This document shows, piece by piece, positions 28,948 to 36,803 of a stretch of DNA of 64,000 bases (positions are counted from its first letter, which is position 1; every line of letters begins with the position of its first letter). The notes beneath the pieces were generated by a model. The model was not told the origin of the DNA and ran no database searches. It saw nothing but the letters and a program-made list of their open reading frames with translations. The position numbers were made by a program, and so were the translations under genes. Source of the stretch: an uncultured Ectothiorhodospiraceae bacterium (GTDB lineage: Bacteria > Pseudomonadota > Gammaproteobacteria > Nevskiales > Oceanococcaceae); contig CAKZQS010000004.1 in NCBI GenBank assembly GCA_937141935.1, forward strand, positions 124,001-188,000, read 5' to 3'.

Positions 28948-29451
28948 TCAGGCCGGGGCTGGCAGCAGGCCCGCCCGTTCCAGCCATTCCTGCGCATCCT
29001 GCGCGTCGCGCTCGAACCAGGCCCGGGCGCTGCCCAGGCGGAAGCTGTAGCCCCAGGCATCCATGTCCGCCAGCATCCGCGCGCGGCCCATCTCCGGCAG
29101 CGCGTCGGCCAGCAGGATCTGCAGGTAACACACGGCGCATTCCTCGGCGTCGTCGCCGCCGGCGTCGGTGTGCAGCGCGTCGCGCCGCTGCGCGCCCATG
29201 CAGATCGCATGGCAGGCCTCGTGCAGGATCGAATGCAGTGGCGTGTCGGGCCGGGCGTAGACGCTGCTGCCGATCAGCCCGGCCTCCTCGTCACCCCAGT
29301 AGCTGCCGGGAATCGCCGCGTCGGCAGCCACGGCCTCGAGCCTCAGGCCATGGCGGGCCAGCAGCGTGGTCAGGCTGTGCGGCGGCGCCGGCAGGTCGGC
29401 AAGGCGCAGTACGGCGGGCGGGGCGTCGGGCACGGTGTCAGAATGGCGCAT
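28948..29451 (-). CDS. Putative zincin with HExxH motif, family not recognised
   Basis: 167 aa. I do not recognise a named family. Visible features are an HExxH zinc motif in SILHEACHAICMG and, 20-25 residues on, GGDDAEECAVCYLQILLAD, where an Asp/Glu could be the third ligand in the manner of ImmA/IrrE-type or minimal gluzincins. The C-terminal part (MDAWGYSFRLGSARAWFERD) is Trp-rich. Three Cys lie near the putative site. The proposed ATG at 29451 overlaps the dapF ATG on the other strand by two bases, so one of the two starts is probably wrong; a GTG at 29433 is an alternative. Confidence 0.65.
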   Translation of the reverse strand: MRHSDTVPDAPPAVLRLADLPAPPHSLTTLLARHGLRLEAVAADAAIPGSYWGDEEAGLIGSSVYARPDTPLHSILHEACHAICMGAQRRDALHTDAGGDDAEECAVCYLQILLADALPEMGRARMLADMDAWGYSFRLGSARAWFERDAQDAQEWLERAGLLPAPA

Positions 29452-30301
29452 GGTCACAACCGCCACGCATGATGCCAGCCTGCTCTTCGTCAAGATGCAG
29501 GGGCTGGGCAACGACTTCGTCGTGCTCGACGGCCACGCGCCCCTGCCCGAGCTGACGCCGGCGCTGCTGCGCCGCATCGCCGACCGCCGCGCCGGCATCG
29601 GCTGCGACCAGATCCTGATCGTGGACCCGCCGCCCGAGCCGGGCGTGGACTTTGGCTACCGCATCTACAACGCCGATGGCGGCCGCGTGGGCCAGTGCGG
29701 CAACGGCGCGCGCTGCCTGGCGCTGTACATCGCCCGCAGCGGGCTCAGCGCCGCGCGCGAGTGGACGGTGCAGACGGCCACGGCGCGCATGCGCCTGGCG
29801 CTGGAGGGTGCCGGCGTGCGGGTCGAGATGCCGGTGCCCGACTTTGCCCCCGCCTCGCTGCCGCTGACGCGTGCGCCGGCCGCGAGCTACGAATTCGATG
29901 CGGCCCCGGGCTGGCACTTCGCCGCGCTGTCGCTGGGCAACCCGCACCTGGTCACCGAGGTGGACGATGTCGCCCAGGCGCCGGTCGCCGAGCTGGGGCC
30001 GCGTCTTGCGACCCACGCCGATCTGCCCGAGGGCGCCAACGTCGGCTTTGCCCAGCGCCTGGATGCGCGGCGCATCCGCCTGCGGGTCTACGAGCGCGGC
30101 GCCGGTGAGACCCCGGCCTGCGGCAGCGGCGCCTGCGCGGCCGTGGCGGCGCTGGTGCGCAGCGGCCGCCTCGAGGCCGACGCGCCGGTTCAGGTCCTGC
30201 TGCCCGGTGGTAGTCTGGAGATCCGCTGGGCGGGAGGGGACGTCCCGCTGTGGATGACCGGCCCGGCGGATTGGGTCTTTGAAGGTCGAATGCCGCTATG
30301 A
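29450..30301 (+). CDS. dapF: Diaminopimelate epimerase
   Basis: 283 aa. Interconverts LL- and meso-diaminopimelate for lysine and peptidoglycan. Both catalytic cysteines are in place: ADGGRVGQCGNGARC and GAGETPACGSGACA. KMQGLGNDFVVLDG and LSLGNPHLV are family landmarks. The true start must be upstream of KMQGLGND; ATG 29450 is used, a GTG at 29435 is possible. Its TGA overlaps the DUF484 ATG. Order dapF-DUF484-xerC is conserved in gammaproteobacteria. Confidence 0.96.
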   Translation: MVTTATHDASLLFVKMQGLGNDFVVLDGHAPLPELTPALLRRIADRRAGIGCDQILIVDPPPEPGVDFGYRIYNADGGRVGQCGNGARCLALYIARSGLSAAREWTVQTATARMRLALEGAGVRVEMPVPDFAPASLPLTRAPAASYEFDAAPGWHFAALSLGNPHLVTEVDDVAQAPVAELGPRLATHADLPEGANVGFAQRLDARRIRLRVYERGAGETPACGSGACAAVAALVRSGRLEADAPVQVLLPGGSLEIRWAGGDVPLWMTGPADWVFEGRMPL

Positions 30302-30999
30302 CACAACCTGCTCGCGCCGCCGCGGCGATCGACGAGGCCCGCGAGGCCGCGTTTCTGGATTACCTGCGCGACCACCCGGACTTTTTTGCCCGGCACGAGG
30401 ATGCGCTGTCGCGCATCGCCTTCACCCACGGCAGCGGCACCGCCGCCTCGCTGCTCGAGCGCTCGACCGCGCGCCTGCGCGAACAGGTCGGGCGGCTGGA
30501 GGCGCAGCTGGCGGACCTGGTGGAAATGGCGCGGCTCAACGAGGTGCACGCCCGCAACCTGCACAAGCTGGCGCAGGCGCTGCTGCAGGCGGCCGACGGC
30601 GACCACGCGATCCAGATCCTGCAGGAGGCGATGGCGCGCGATTTCGACATCGAGGCCACCCGCGTCGTAATGCTGTCGGGCGATGAGCACGCGCCACAGC
30701 AATGCCTGGAGTTCTCCGGCGCGCTGCCCAGCGAGCTGGCCGACGTGATGCGCACCGGCATGACCCGCTGCGGGCCGATCACCGACGCGCTGCGCGAGGA
30801 CGTCTTTCCCGACCAGCGCGAGCTGCAAAGCTGCGCGATCGTGCCGCTGGACCGGCAGGCCCGCAATGCGGTGCTGATCCTGGCCAGCGGGGCCTCGACG
30901 CAATTCGTCGAGGGCATGGGCACTTTTTTTCTGGACCTGACCGCCGGCCTGCTGGCGGCGGCGATGGCCCGTGGGCATGGACGACTGGGCGCGGGTTGA
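30298..30999 (+). CDS. DUF484 family protein
   Basis: 233 aa. The N-terminal FLDYLRDHPDFFARHEDAL is the DUF484 hallmark; it is followed by a short coiled coil (ERSTARLREQVGRLEAQLADL) and a GAF-like domain (SCAIVPLDRQARNAVLILASG, then FVEGMGTFFLDLTAGLLAAA). Function unknown, possibly a small-molecule sensor. It overlaps dapF by 4 bp and xerC by about 23 bp. Confidence 0.93.
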   Translation: MTQPARAAAAIDEAREAAFLDYLRDHPDFFARHEDALSRIAFTHGSGTAASLLERSTARLREQVGRLEAQLADLVEMARLNEVHARNLHKLAQALLQAADGDHAIQILQEAMARDFDIEATRVVMLSGDEHAPQQCLEFSGALPSELADVMRTGMTRCGPITDALREDVFPDQRELQSCAIVPLDRQARNAVLILASGASTQFVEGMGTFFLDLTAGLLAAAMARGHGRLGAG

Positions 31000-31885
31000 A
31001 CACTGGCTGCGCCGGGTGGCGGACGAGGGCCGGCTGGCGGCGCTGACCCAGCAGACCTATGCGCGCGAGCTGCGTGCCTTTGCCGACTGGGGGCGGGCGC
31101 AGGGCCTGCCCTCGCCGCTGACGCTGGGCGCGCGCGAAATCCGTGCCTATGCCGCCCGCCGCCGCGGCCAGGGCCTGGGCGCGCGCAGCCTGCAAAAGTC
31201 GCTGTCGGCGCTGCGCAGCTATTACCGCGACGAGCAGGCGGCCGGCCACATCAGCGCCTGCCCGGTGCCGGCGCGGCTGGTGCGGCGGCGCGCCGAGCAC
31301 CTGCCCAAGGCGCTGGACCTGGAGCCGCTGAACGCGCTGCTGGATGCGATGCCGCGCGCGGCGCCCATGGACGCGCGCGACCACGCGATGCTGGAGCTGT
31401 TTTATTCCTGCGGCCTGCGCCTGGCCGAGCTGGCCGCGTTGAACCAGGCCGATGTGGCCGCGTTGCCGGAGCGCTGGATCGTGCGCGGCAAGGGCGGGCG
31501 CGAGCGCATGGTGTTTCTGGGCGGTCGCGCCCGCGCGGCGCTGTCGGGCTGGCTGCGCCAGCGCAATGCCCTGGCCACGCCGGGCGAGCCGGCCTTGTTC
31601 GTCAGCCGCCGCGGCGGCCGGCTGTCGCACCGGGCCATACAGCTGCGCCTGGCGCACTGGGCGCAGGCGCTGGGCCTGGGCGCGCACCTGCACCCGCACA
31701 TGCTTCGGCACAGCTTCGCCTCGCACCTGCTGCAGTCCTCCGGCGATTTGCGCGGCGTGCAGGAGCTGCTGGGGCACAAGAACCTGACGACCACCCAGGT
31801 CTATACCCGCCTGGACTGGCAGCACCTGGCCCAGGCCTACGACGCCGCCCACCCGCGGGCGCGCCGCGAGGGTGGCGATGACTGA
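30977..31885 (+). CDS. xerC: Tyrosine recombinase XerC
   Basis: 302 aa. The N-terminal SAM-like core-binding domain (TQQTYARELRAFADWG, SLQKSLSALRSYYRDE) leads to the catalytic domain with R in CGLRLAELAAL, K in GKGGRERMV, H-x-x-R in HMLRHSFASHLL, H in LLGHKNLTTTQ and nucleophile Y in VYTRLDW. With XerD it resolves chromosome dimers at dif. The ATG at 30977 was used; a GTG two codons upstream is equally possible. The start lies inside the DUF484 gene. Confidence 0.94.
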   Translation: MDDWARVEHWLRRVADEGRLAALTQQTYARELRAFADWGRAQGLPSPLTLGAREIRAYAARRRGQGLGARSLQKSLSALRSYYRDEQAAGHISACPVPARLVRRRAEHLPKALDLEPLNALLDAMPRAAPMDARDHAMLELFYSCGLRLAELAALNQADVAALPERWIVRGKGGRERMVFLGGRARAALSGWLRQRNALATPGEPALFVSRRGGRLSHRAIQLRLAHWAQALGLGAHLHPHMLRHSFASHLLQSSGDLRGVQELLGHKNLTTTQVYTRLDWQHLAQAYDAAHPRARREGGDD

Positions 31886-32738
31886 GTCGGCCGCGGCGCA
31901 CTATGTGCTGACGCTGCGCAGCGAGGACCACCCCGGCATCCTGGCCGCGCTGACGCAGGCGCTGCTGCCGCTGGGCGGCGACATCCGCGACGCCGTGCAA
32001 TACGGCGACCCGGACACCGGCCTGTTCTTCGTGCGCCTGCACTTCACCGTGCCGCCGGCCCAGGCCATGGCGCTGGGCCCGGCGCTGCAGGCCGTGGCCA
32101 CGCGCGAGGGCTTTGACTGCCGCCTGCACGAGCTGGCGCGGCCGCTGCGCAGCGTGATCGCCGTCTCCCGCGATGGGCACTGCCTGAACGACCTGCTGCA
32201 CCGCTGGCAGGCCGGGCAGCTGCCGACCGAGATCGTGGCGATCGTTTCCAACCACGAGGATCTGCGCCCCTTGGCCGAATGGCATGGGCTGCGTTTCGTG
32301 CACCTGCCAACGAGCCCCGAGCGGCGCGCCGAGCAGGAGGCGGCGCTGCTGGCGCTGCTGGAGCAGGAGGCCGTCGACCTGCTGGTGCTCGCGCGCTACA
32401 TGCAGATCCTCAGCGACGACCTCTGCCGCCAGCTGGCCGGGCGTTGCATCAACATCCACCACTCCTTCCTGCCCAGCTTCAAGGGCGCGCGGCCCTACCA
32501 CCGCGCCCATGCCCGCGGGGTCAAGCTGATCGGCGCCACCGCGCACTACGTCACCGCCGACCTCGACGAGGGCCCGATCATCGAGCAGGACGTGATTCGC
32601 GTGAACCACGCCACCTCGGCCGCCGAGATGGTGGCGCAGGGCCGCGAGGTCGAGGCCCGCGTGCTGGCCCGGGCCGTGCGCTGGCACCTGGAGCACCGGG
32701 TGATGCTCGACGGCCACAAGACGGTGGTGTTCAGCTAG
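31878..32738 (+). CDS. purU: Formyltetrahydrofolate deformylase
   Basis: 286 aa. An N-terminal ACT domain (YVLTLRSEDHPGILAALTQAL) is followed by a formyltransferase-type hydrolase domain: SNHEDLRPLAEWHGL, INIHHSFLPSFKGARPYHRA with the active His, and GATAHYVTADLDEGPII with the catalytic Asp. Releases formate from 10-formyl-THF, balancing one-carbon units. The ACT domain in E. coli PurU senses glycine and methionine. Its ATG overlaps the xerC end by 8 bp, so it is probably coupled to the dapF operon. Confidence 0.95.
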   Translation: MTESAAAHYVLTLRSEDHPGILAALTQALLPLGGDIRDAVQYGDPDTGLFFVRLHFTVPPAQAMALGPALQAVATREGFDCRLHELARPLRSVIAVSRDGHCLNDLLHRWQAGQLPTEIVAIVSNHEDLRPLAEWHGLRFVHLPTSPERRAEQEAALLALLEQEAVDLLVLARYMQILSDDLCRQLAGRCINIHHSFLPSFKGARPYHRAHARGVKLIGATAHYVTADLDEGPIIEQDVIRVNHATSAAEMVAQGREVEARVLARAVRWHLEHRVMLDGHKTVVFS

Positions 32739-32753
32739 GTCGCAGGCAACGGA

Positions 32754-33602
32754 TCAGGGCGGCGGCGCGGCTTGGCTTTGCGCCGGCGGTGCCCCCAGGC
32801 GCCGCAGCAGCGCCTCGGTTTGCGCGTCCGCGGGGAAAAAGCTTTCGACCCGCAGCTCGTCGGTGGTCACATCCAGCGGCGTGCCGAAGGTGGTCAGCAT
32901 CGAATACAGGCTCAGCTGCAGCGGGCCGGCCTGGATGCGCGCCGGCAGCACCGGCAGGCGCGCGGCGTCGAGGTCGATGCGGCGCAGCTTGCGCGGCAGG
33001 CCGGGGTAGCGCAGCACGGTGTCCAGCACCGCCTGCGTGGGCGGGTGCGACAGGGCCTCGTGCGCCGTGCGCGCCAGCAGCGGCGGGGCGAACTCCTCCA
33101 GGTTGGCCCAATAGGGGCGCAGGCCGTGCTCGTGCAGCGTCATCATCAGCACGTTGCGCGGCCCGTCGCCGCAGACGCGCTGCCACATCGTGTCCCAGTC
33201 GCCCAGCGCGCCGAAGATGCGCGGCACTGCGGCGTTGGCCAGCAGCTGGTTCCAGGCGCGGTCGACGACGATGGCCGGGAAGGGCTCGTGGTGGGCGATC
33301 AGCATGCGCAGCGCCTCGGTGGCCGGCGCCATGTCGCGCTCCTCCAGCCGGCGCTCGGGGTAGATGCCGGCGAAGCCGGCGCCCAGCAGCAGGCGGTTGC
33401 GCTCGCGCAGCGGCAGGTCCAGCGCCGTGGCCAGCTGCAGCACCATCTCGCGGCTGGGCCGCGCCCGGCCGGATTCGAGAAAACTCAGATGCCGCTGCGA
33501 GACCTCGGCCTGGCCCGCCAGGTCGAGCTGCGAGAGCTTGCGCGCGCGGCGGCTGTCGCGCAGCAGCGTGCCAAAGCGTTCCGGGGGCAGGGCGGTGTCC
33601 AT
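32754..33602 (-). CDS. XRE-family regulator with MmyB-like ligand domain
   Basis: 282 aa. HTH domain at residues about 9-65 (LLRDSRRARKLSQLDLAGQAE, VSQRHLSFLESGRARPSREM), then a PAS-like MmyB ligand-binding domain (PAIVVDRAWNQLLANAAVPRIFG, VLMMTLHEHGLRPYWANLEE). It is expected to repress or activate nearby genes in response to a small, perhaps fatty-acyl, ligand; this is a family-level inference. It is divergent from the DUF2834 gene 110 bp away, its most obvious candidate target. ATG at 33602; an upstream in-frame extension was rejected. Confidence 0.88.
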   Translation of the reverse strand: MDTALPPERFGTLLRDSRRARKLSQLDLAGQAEVSQRHLSFLESGRARPSREMVLQLATALDLPLRERNRLLLGAGFAGIYPERRLEERDMAPATEALRMLIAHHEPFPAIVVDRAWNQLLANAAVPRIFGALGDWDTMWQRVCGDGPRNVLMMTLHEHGLRPYWANLEEFAPPLLARTAHEALSHPPTQAVLDTVLRYPGLPRKLRRIDLDAARLPVLPARIQAGPLQLSLYSMLTTFGTPLDVTTDELRVESFFPADAQTEALLRRLGAPPAQSQAAPPP

Positions 33603-33712
33603 GGGGCGATAGTGGCACGCGTCGCCGCGGGCCACGATTACCCGGCGCGTAATTGCGGCCACGCCCGGGCCGGGGACAATCCAGGCTGGCAAACCCGCAA
33701 GGAAGACCTTCG

Positions 33713-34036
33713 ATGCGTACCCAACACCTGGCCCTGTGGGTCATCACGCTCGCCTTTGGCGCCTACAGCGGCTATGTGCTGCTGCACTACGGCTACCTGG
33801 GCCTGTTCCAGGCCGCGATGGCCAACGCCGCCACCTGGCAGGTGCTGCTGGACCTGGTCATCGTCTGCGCGCTGGCCATCTCCTGGATGCTGCGCGACGC
33901 GCGTGAGCATGGCCGCCGCGCCTGGCCCTATGTGCTGCTGACGCTGGCCGCCGGCTCCTTTGGCCCGCTGCTTTATCTGCTGATCGAGCGGCGCCCCGCG
34001 CCCGCCGGCGACAAGGCGCAGACGACCTACGCGTAG
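33713..34036 (+). CDS. DUF2834-like inner-membrane protein
   Basis: 107 aa with three membrane segments (LALWVITLAFGAYSGYVLL; TWQVLLDLVIVCALAISWML; WPYVLLTLAAGSFGPLLYLL). The pattern WMLRDAREHGRRAWPYVLLTLAAGSFGPLLYL fits DUF2834, here read as two adjoining pieces. Function unknown. AAGGA lies just before the ATG at 33713. Divergent from the MmyB-like regulator, which may control it. Confidence 0.75.
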   Translation: MRTQHLALWVITLAFGAYSGYVLLHYGYLGLFQAAMANAATWQVLLDLVIVCALAISWMLRDAREHGRRAWPYVLLTLAAGSFGPLLYLLIERRPAPAGDKAQTTYA

Positions 34037-34042
34037 TTAGCC

Positions 34043-34287
34043 GCTGAATCCATCCGTCCCGGATGGCTCAGCGCACGGCGCGTGCGGCGCATGTCCGCAC
34101 GCGCCTCCGCCGGGTCGATGGCTGCCGCCATCGCCCCGCGCCGGGCCGTCCGTGGGCCGGGTTTGGCGCTGAATCCATCCCTCCTGGATGGCTCAGCGCA
34201 CGGCGCGCGCGGCACATGTCCGCACGCGCCTTCGCCGGTTCGATAGCTTTCGCCATCGCCCCGCGCCGGGCCGTCCGTGGCCCGGGG
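34043..34287. repeat. Two tandem copies of a structured ~120-bp intergenic unit
   Basis: Unit 1 starts at 34043 and unit 2 at 34168 (period 125 bp), both opening GCTGAATCCATCC and ending near GGGCCGTCCGTGG. Within each unit three short palindromes follow each other: CCATCC/GGATGG; GCGCGTGCGG/CCGCACGCGC (perfect in unit 1, one mismatch in unit 2); and CGATGGC/GCCATCG. No gene is credible in the whole 34037-34436 gap. The rest of it, 34288-34436, holds only the hslV promoter region. It resembles a REP-type interspersed element. Confidence 0.8.
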
Positions 34288-34371
34288 GCAACCCCGACAC
34301 CGTTGCCGTGATCCCAGGCACGCGTGGCGGCCGCGCGGGGCGCCCGGTTGCGGTGACCATGGTCGCCAGGC

Positions 34372-34399
34372 CTTGAATCCGCGCCGGTCGGCCTGATCT
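34372..34399 (+). promoter_or_regulatory. Candidate sigma32 heat-shock promoter of hslVU
   Basis: CTTGAA at 34372-34377 and CCTGATCT at 34392-34399 are 14 bp apart, close to the sigma32 pattern CTTGAA-N13-15-CCCCATNT. It lies 38 bp before the hslV start, as expected for a heat-shock protease operon. Confidence 0.55.
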
Positions 34400-34436
34400 A
34401 TTGCTGCTCACGCTCGTACCTTGAAGGAAGGGTCGG

Positions 34437-34988
34437 ATGGAGCAGTTCCACGGAACGACGATCTGTGCCGTGCGCAAGAACGGCGAGGTCGCCGTTGGTG
34501 GCGATGGCCAGGTTTCGCTGGGCAACACCCGCATCAAGGGCAACGCCCGCAAGGTCCGCCGCCTGTACGAGGGCCGCGTCATCGCCGGTTTTGCCGGCGC
34601 CACCGCCGATGCCTTCACGCTCTTCGAACGTTTCGAGGGCCAGCTGGAAAAGCACGGCGGCAACCTGACCCGCGCCGCGGTGGAGATGGCCAAGGACTGG
34701 CGCACCGACCGCGCCCTGCGCCGCCTGGAGGCCATGCTGATCGTGGCCGACGCCACCGCCACGCTGATGATCTCCGGCACCGGCGACGTGATGGAGCCCG
34801 AGCACGAGGTCATGGCGATTGGCAGCGGCGGCAGTTTTGCGCTGTCGGCGGCGCGGGCGCTGGTCGCGCATTCGGACCTGTCCGCCGCCGACACCGTGCG
34901 CGAGGCGCTGCTGATCGCGGCCGACGTGTGCATCTACACCAATGACAACCTGACCATCGAATCGCTCGCGGAGTCGAACGCCTCATGA
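34437..34988 (+). CDS. hslV: ATP-dependent protease subunit HslV
   Basis: 183 aa. Proteasome beta-type peptidase, N-terminal Thr nucleophile. The start is [16 protein letters not shown], so TTI lies after a six-residue leader; activity needs removal of that leader, not just Met, as in other proteins of this form. [42 protein letters not shown] and AIGSGG are conserved HslV segments. Works with HslU on misfolded proteins. AAGGAAGG precedes the ATG. Overlaps hslU by 4 bp. Confidence 0.97.
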   Translation: MEQFHGTTICAVRKNGEVAVGGDGQVSLGNTRIKGNARKVRRLYEGRVIAGFAGATADAFTLFERFEGQLEKHGGNLTRAAVEMAKDWRTDRALRRLEAMLIVADATATLMISGTGDVMEPEHEVMAIGSGGSFALSAARALVAHSDLSAADTVREALLIAADVCIYTNDNLTIESLAESNAS

Positions 34989-36352
34989 CCGAAGCTGCCC
35001 CTGCCCCCATGCCCGCACCGGCCGACCGGCCCGAGCGCTCGATGATGACGCCGCGCGAAATCGTGCAGGAGCTGGACAAGCACATCATCGGCCAGGCCGA
35101 GGCCAAGCGTGCCGTGGCCATCGCGCTGCGCAACCGCTGGCGCCGGCAGCAGCTGGAGCCGGCGATGGCCAATGAGGTCACGCCCAAGAACATCCTGATG
35201 ATCGGCCCCACCGGCGTGGGCAAGACCGAGATCGCGCGGCGGCTGGCCAAGCTGGCGCAGGCGCCCTTCATCAAGGTCGAGGCCACCAAGTTCACCGAGG
35301 TGGGCTACGTGGGCCGCGAGGTCGATTCGATCATCAAGGACCTGGCCGATGTGGCGGTGAAGCAGGTGCGCGAGCGCGAGATCGCCAAGGCCCGTCCGCG
35401 CGCAGAGCTGGACGCCGAGGAGCGCATCCTCGACGCCCTGCTGCCGCGCGCCGAAGGCAACGAGGCCGGCGGCAACGACGCCACCCGCCAGGTGCTGCGC
35501 AAGAAGCTGCGCGAGGGCCAGCTGGATGACCGCGAGGTGCAGGTCGAGATCGCCGGCCGCGGCGGCGGCGTCGAAATCATGGGCCCCCCCGGCATGGAAG
35601 AGATGACCTCGCAGCTGCAGGGGCTGTTTCGCAACATGCAGCAGCAGCGCAGCAAGCCGCGCAAGCTGCGCGTGGCGGATGCGCTGAAGCTGATGATCGA
35701 CGAGGAGGCCGCCAAGCACGTCGACGAGGAAAAGCTGCGCGCCGCCGCGGTGCTCGAGGTCGAGCACAACGGCATCGTGTTCCTCGACGAGATCGACAAG
35801 GTCTGCAAGCGCGAGAACACCGTCGGCGCCGATGTCTCCCGCGAGGGCGTGCAGCGCGACTTGCTGCCGCTGGTCGAGGGCAGCACCGTCAACACCAAGT
35901 ACGGCATGGTCAAGACCGACCACATCCTGTTCATCGCCTCGGGCGCCTTCCACCTGGCCAAGCCGGCTGACCTGATCCCGGAACTGCAGGGCCGGCTGCC
36001 GATCCGCGTCGAGCTGGCCGCGCTGACGGCCGAGGACTTCGAGCGCATCCTGACCGAGCCCGACTTCTCGCTGACCGCGCAATACGCGGCGCTGATGGGC
36101 ACCGAGGGCGTGCGGCTGGAATTCGCCCGCGACGGCGTGCGCCGCCTGGCCGAGCTGGCCACGCAGGTCAACGCCGAGACCGAGAACATCGGCGCGCGCC
36201 GCCTGCACACGCTGCTCGAGCGGCTGCTGGAAGACATCTCCTACCAGGCGCCGGATCGCGACGGCGAGGCGATCAGCGTGGACGAGGCCCTGGTCGACGA
36301 GCGGCTCAGCAGCCTGGTGCAGAACCAGGATCTGTCCCGCTACATCCTCTAG
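34985..36352 (+). CDS. hslU: HslU ATPase subunit of HslVU protease
   Basis: 455 aa. AAA+ unfoldase. Early motif [21 protein letters not shown], Walker [10 protein letters not shown], the pore-loop region GYVGREVDS, the I domain (about 110-240), Walker [11 protein letters not shown] and sensor 2 with [15 protein letters not shown]. The C-terminal SRYIL tail is the element that docks into HslV. Normal length. Translationally coupled to hslV (ATGA overlap). Confidence 0.98.
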   Translation: MTEAAPAPMPAPADRPERSMMTPREIVQELDKHIIGQAEAKRAVAIALRNRWRRQQLEPAMANEVTPKNILMIGPTGVGKTEIARRLAKLAQAPFIKVEATKFTEVGYVGREVDSIIKDLADVAVKQVREREIAKARPRAELDAEERILDALLPRAEGNEAGGNDATRQVLRKKLREGQLDDREVQVEIAGRGGGVEIMGPPGMEEMTSQLQGLFRNMQQQRSKPRKLRVADALKLMIDEEAAKHVDEEKLRAAAVLEVEHNGIVFLDEIDKVCKRENTVGADVSREGVQRDLLPLVEGSTVNTKYGMVKTDHILFIASGAFHLAKPADLIPELQGRLPIRVELAALTAEDFERILTEPDFSLTAQYAALMGTEGVRLEFARDGVRRLAELATQVNAETENIGARRLHTLLERLLEDISYQAPDRDGEAISVDEALVDERLSSLVQNQDLSRYIL

Positions 36353-36353
36353 C

Positions 36354-36767
36354 GTGGCCGCGACCCCCAACGCCGCCGCCGTGCCGCAGCAGCTGCGGCT
36401 GGCGCCGGACAAGCAGGCGCTGACCGTGGTCTGGGCCGACGGCGAGCGCCGCTTTGCCGCCGAATACCTGCGCGTGTGCAGCCCCTCGGCCGAGGTGCGT
36501 GGGCACGGCGGCGAGTGGCAGATCGTGGGCGGCAAGCGCGATGTGCGCATCGAGCGCATCGAGCCCGTCGGCCGCTACGCGGTGCGGCTGGTGTTCTCGG
36601 ACGGCCACGACAGCGGGCTGTACAGCTGGGAGGGCCTGCGCGAGCTGGATGCGCAGCATGACGCCTGGTGGGCGCGCTACCTGGAGCGGCTGGCCGCCCA
36701 CGGCATGAGCCGCGAGGCCGCCGCCAACGTGATGCCGCTGAACGCGCTCAAGCCGCGCAAAACCTAG
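36354..36767 (+). CDS. DUF971-domain protein
   Basis: 137 aa from a GTG start 2 bp after the hslU stop. The DUF971 (gamma-butyrobetaine hydroxylase N-terminal-like) fold is shown by LTVVWADGERRFAAEYLRVCSP, VGRYAVRLVFSDGHDSGLYSW and LRELD. Function unknown; a role in metal or Fe-S handling has been suggested for the family. Position after hslVU is conserved in many proteobacteria, where ubiE may follow; ubiE is not here. Confidence 0.9.
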   Translation: MAATPNAAAVPQQLRLAPDKQALTVVWADGERRFAAEYLRVCSPSAEVRGHGGEWQIVGGKRDVRIERIEPVGRYAVRLVFSDGHDSGLYSWEGLRELDAQHDAWWARYLERLAAHGMSREAAANVMPLNALKPRKT

Positions 36768-36803
36768 GCCAGCGCTGAATACGGCAGCGTTGCCCCGGCG
36801 CTC

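Noticed and set aside
34934-36559. 541-codon minus-strand frame opposite hslU
   Set aside because: hslU is unmistakable; the antisense protein has no motif and no start signal.
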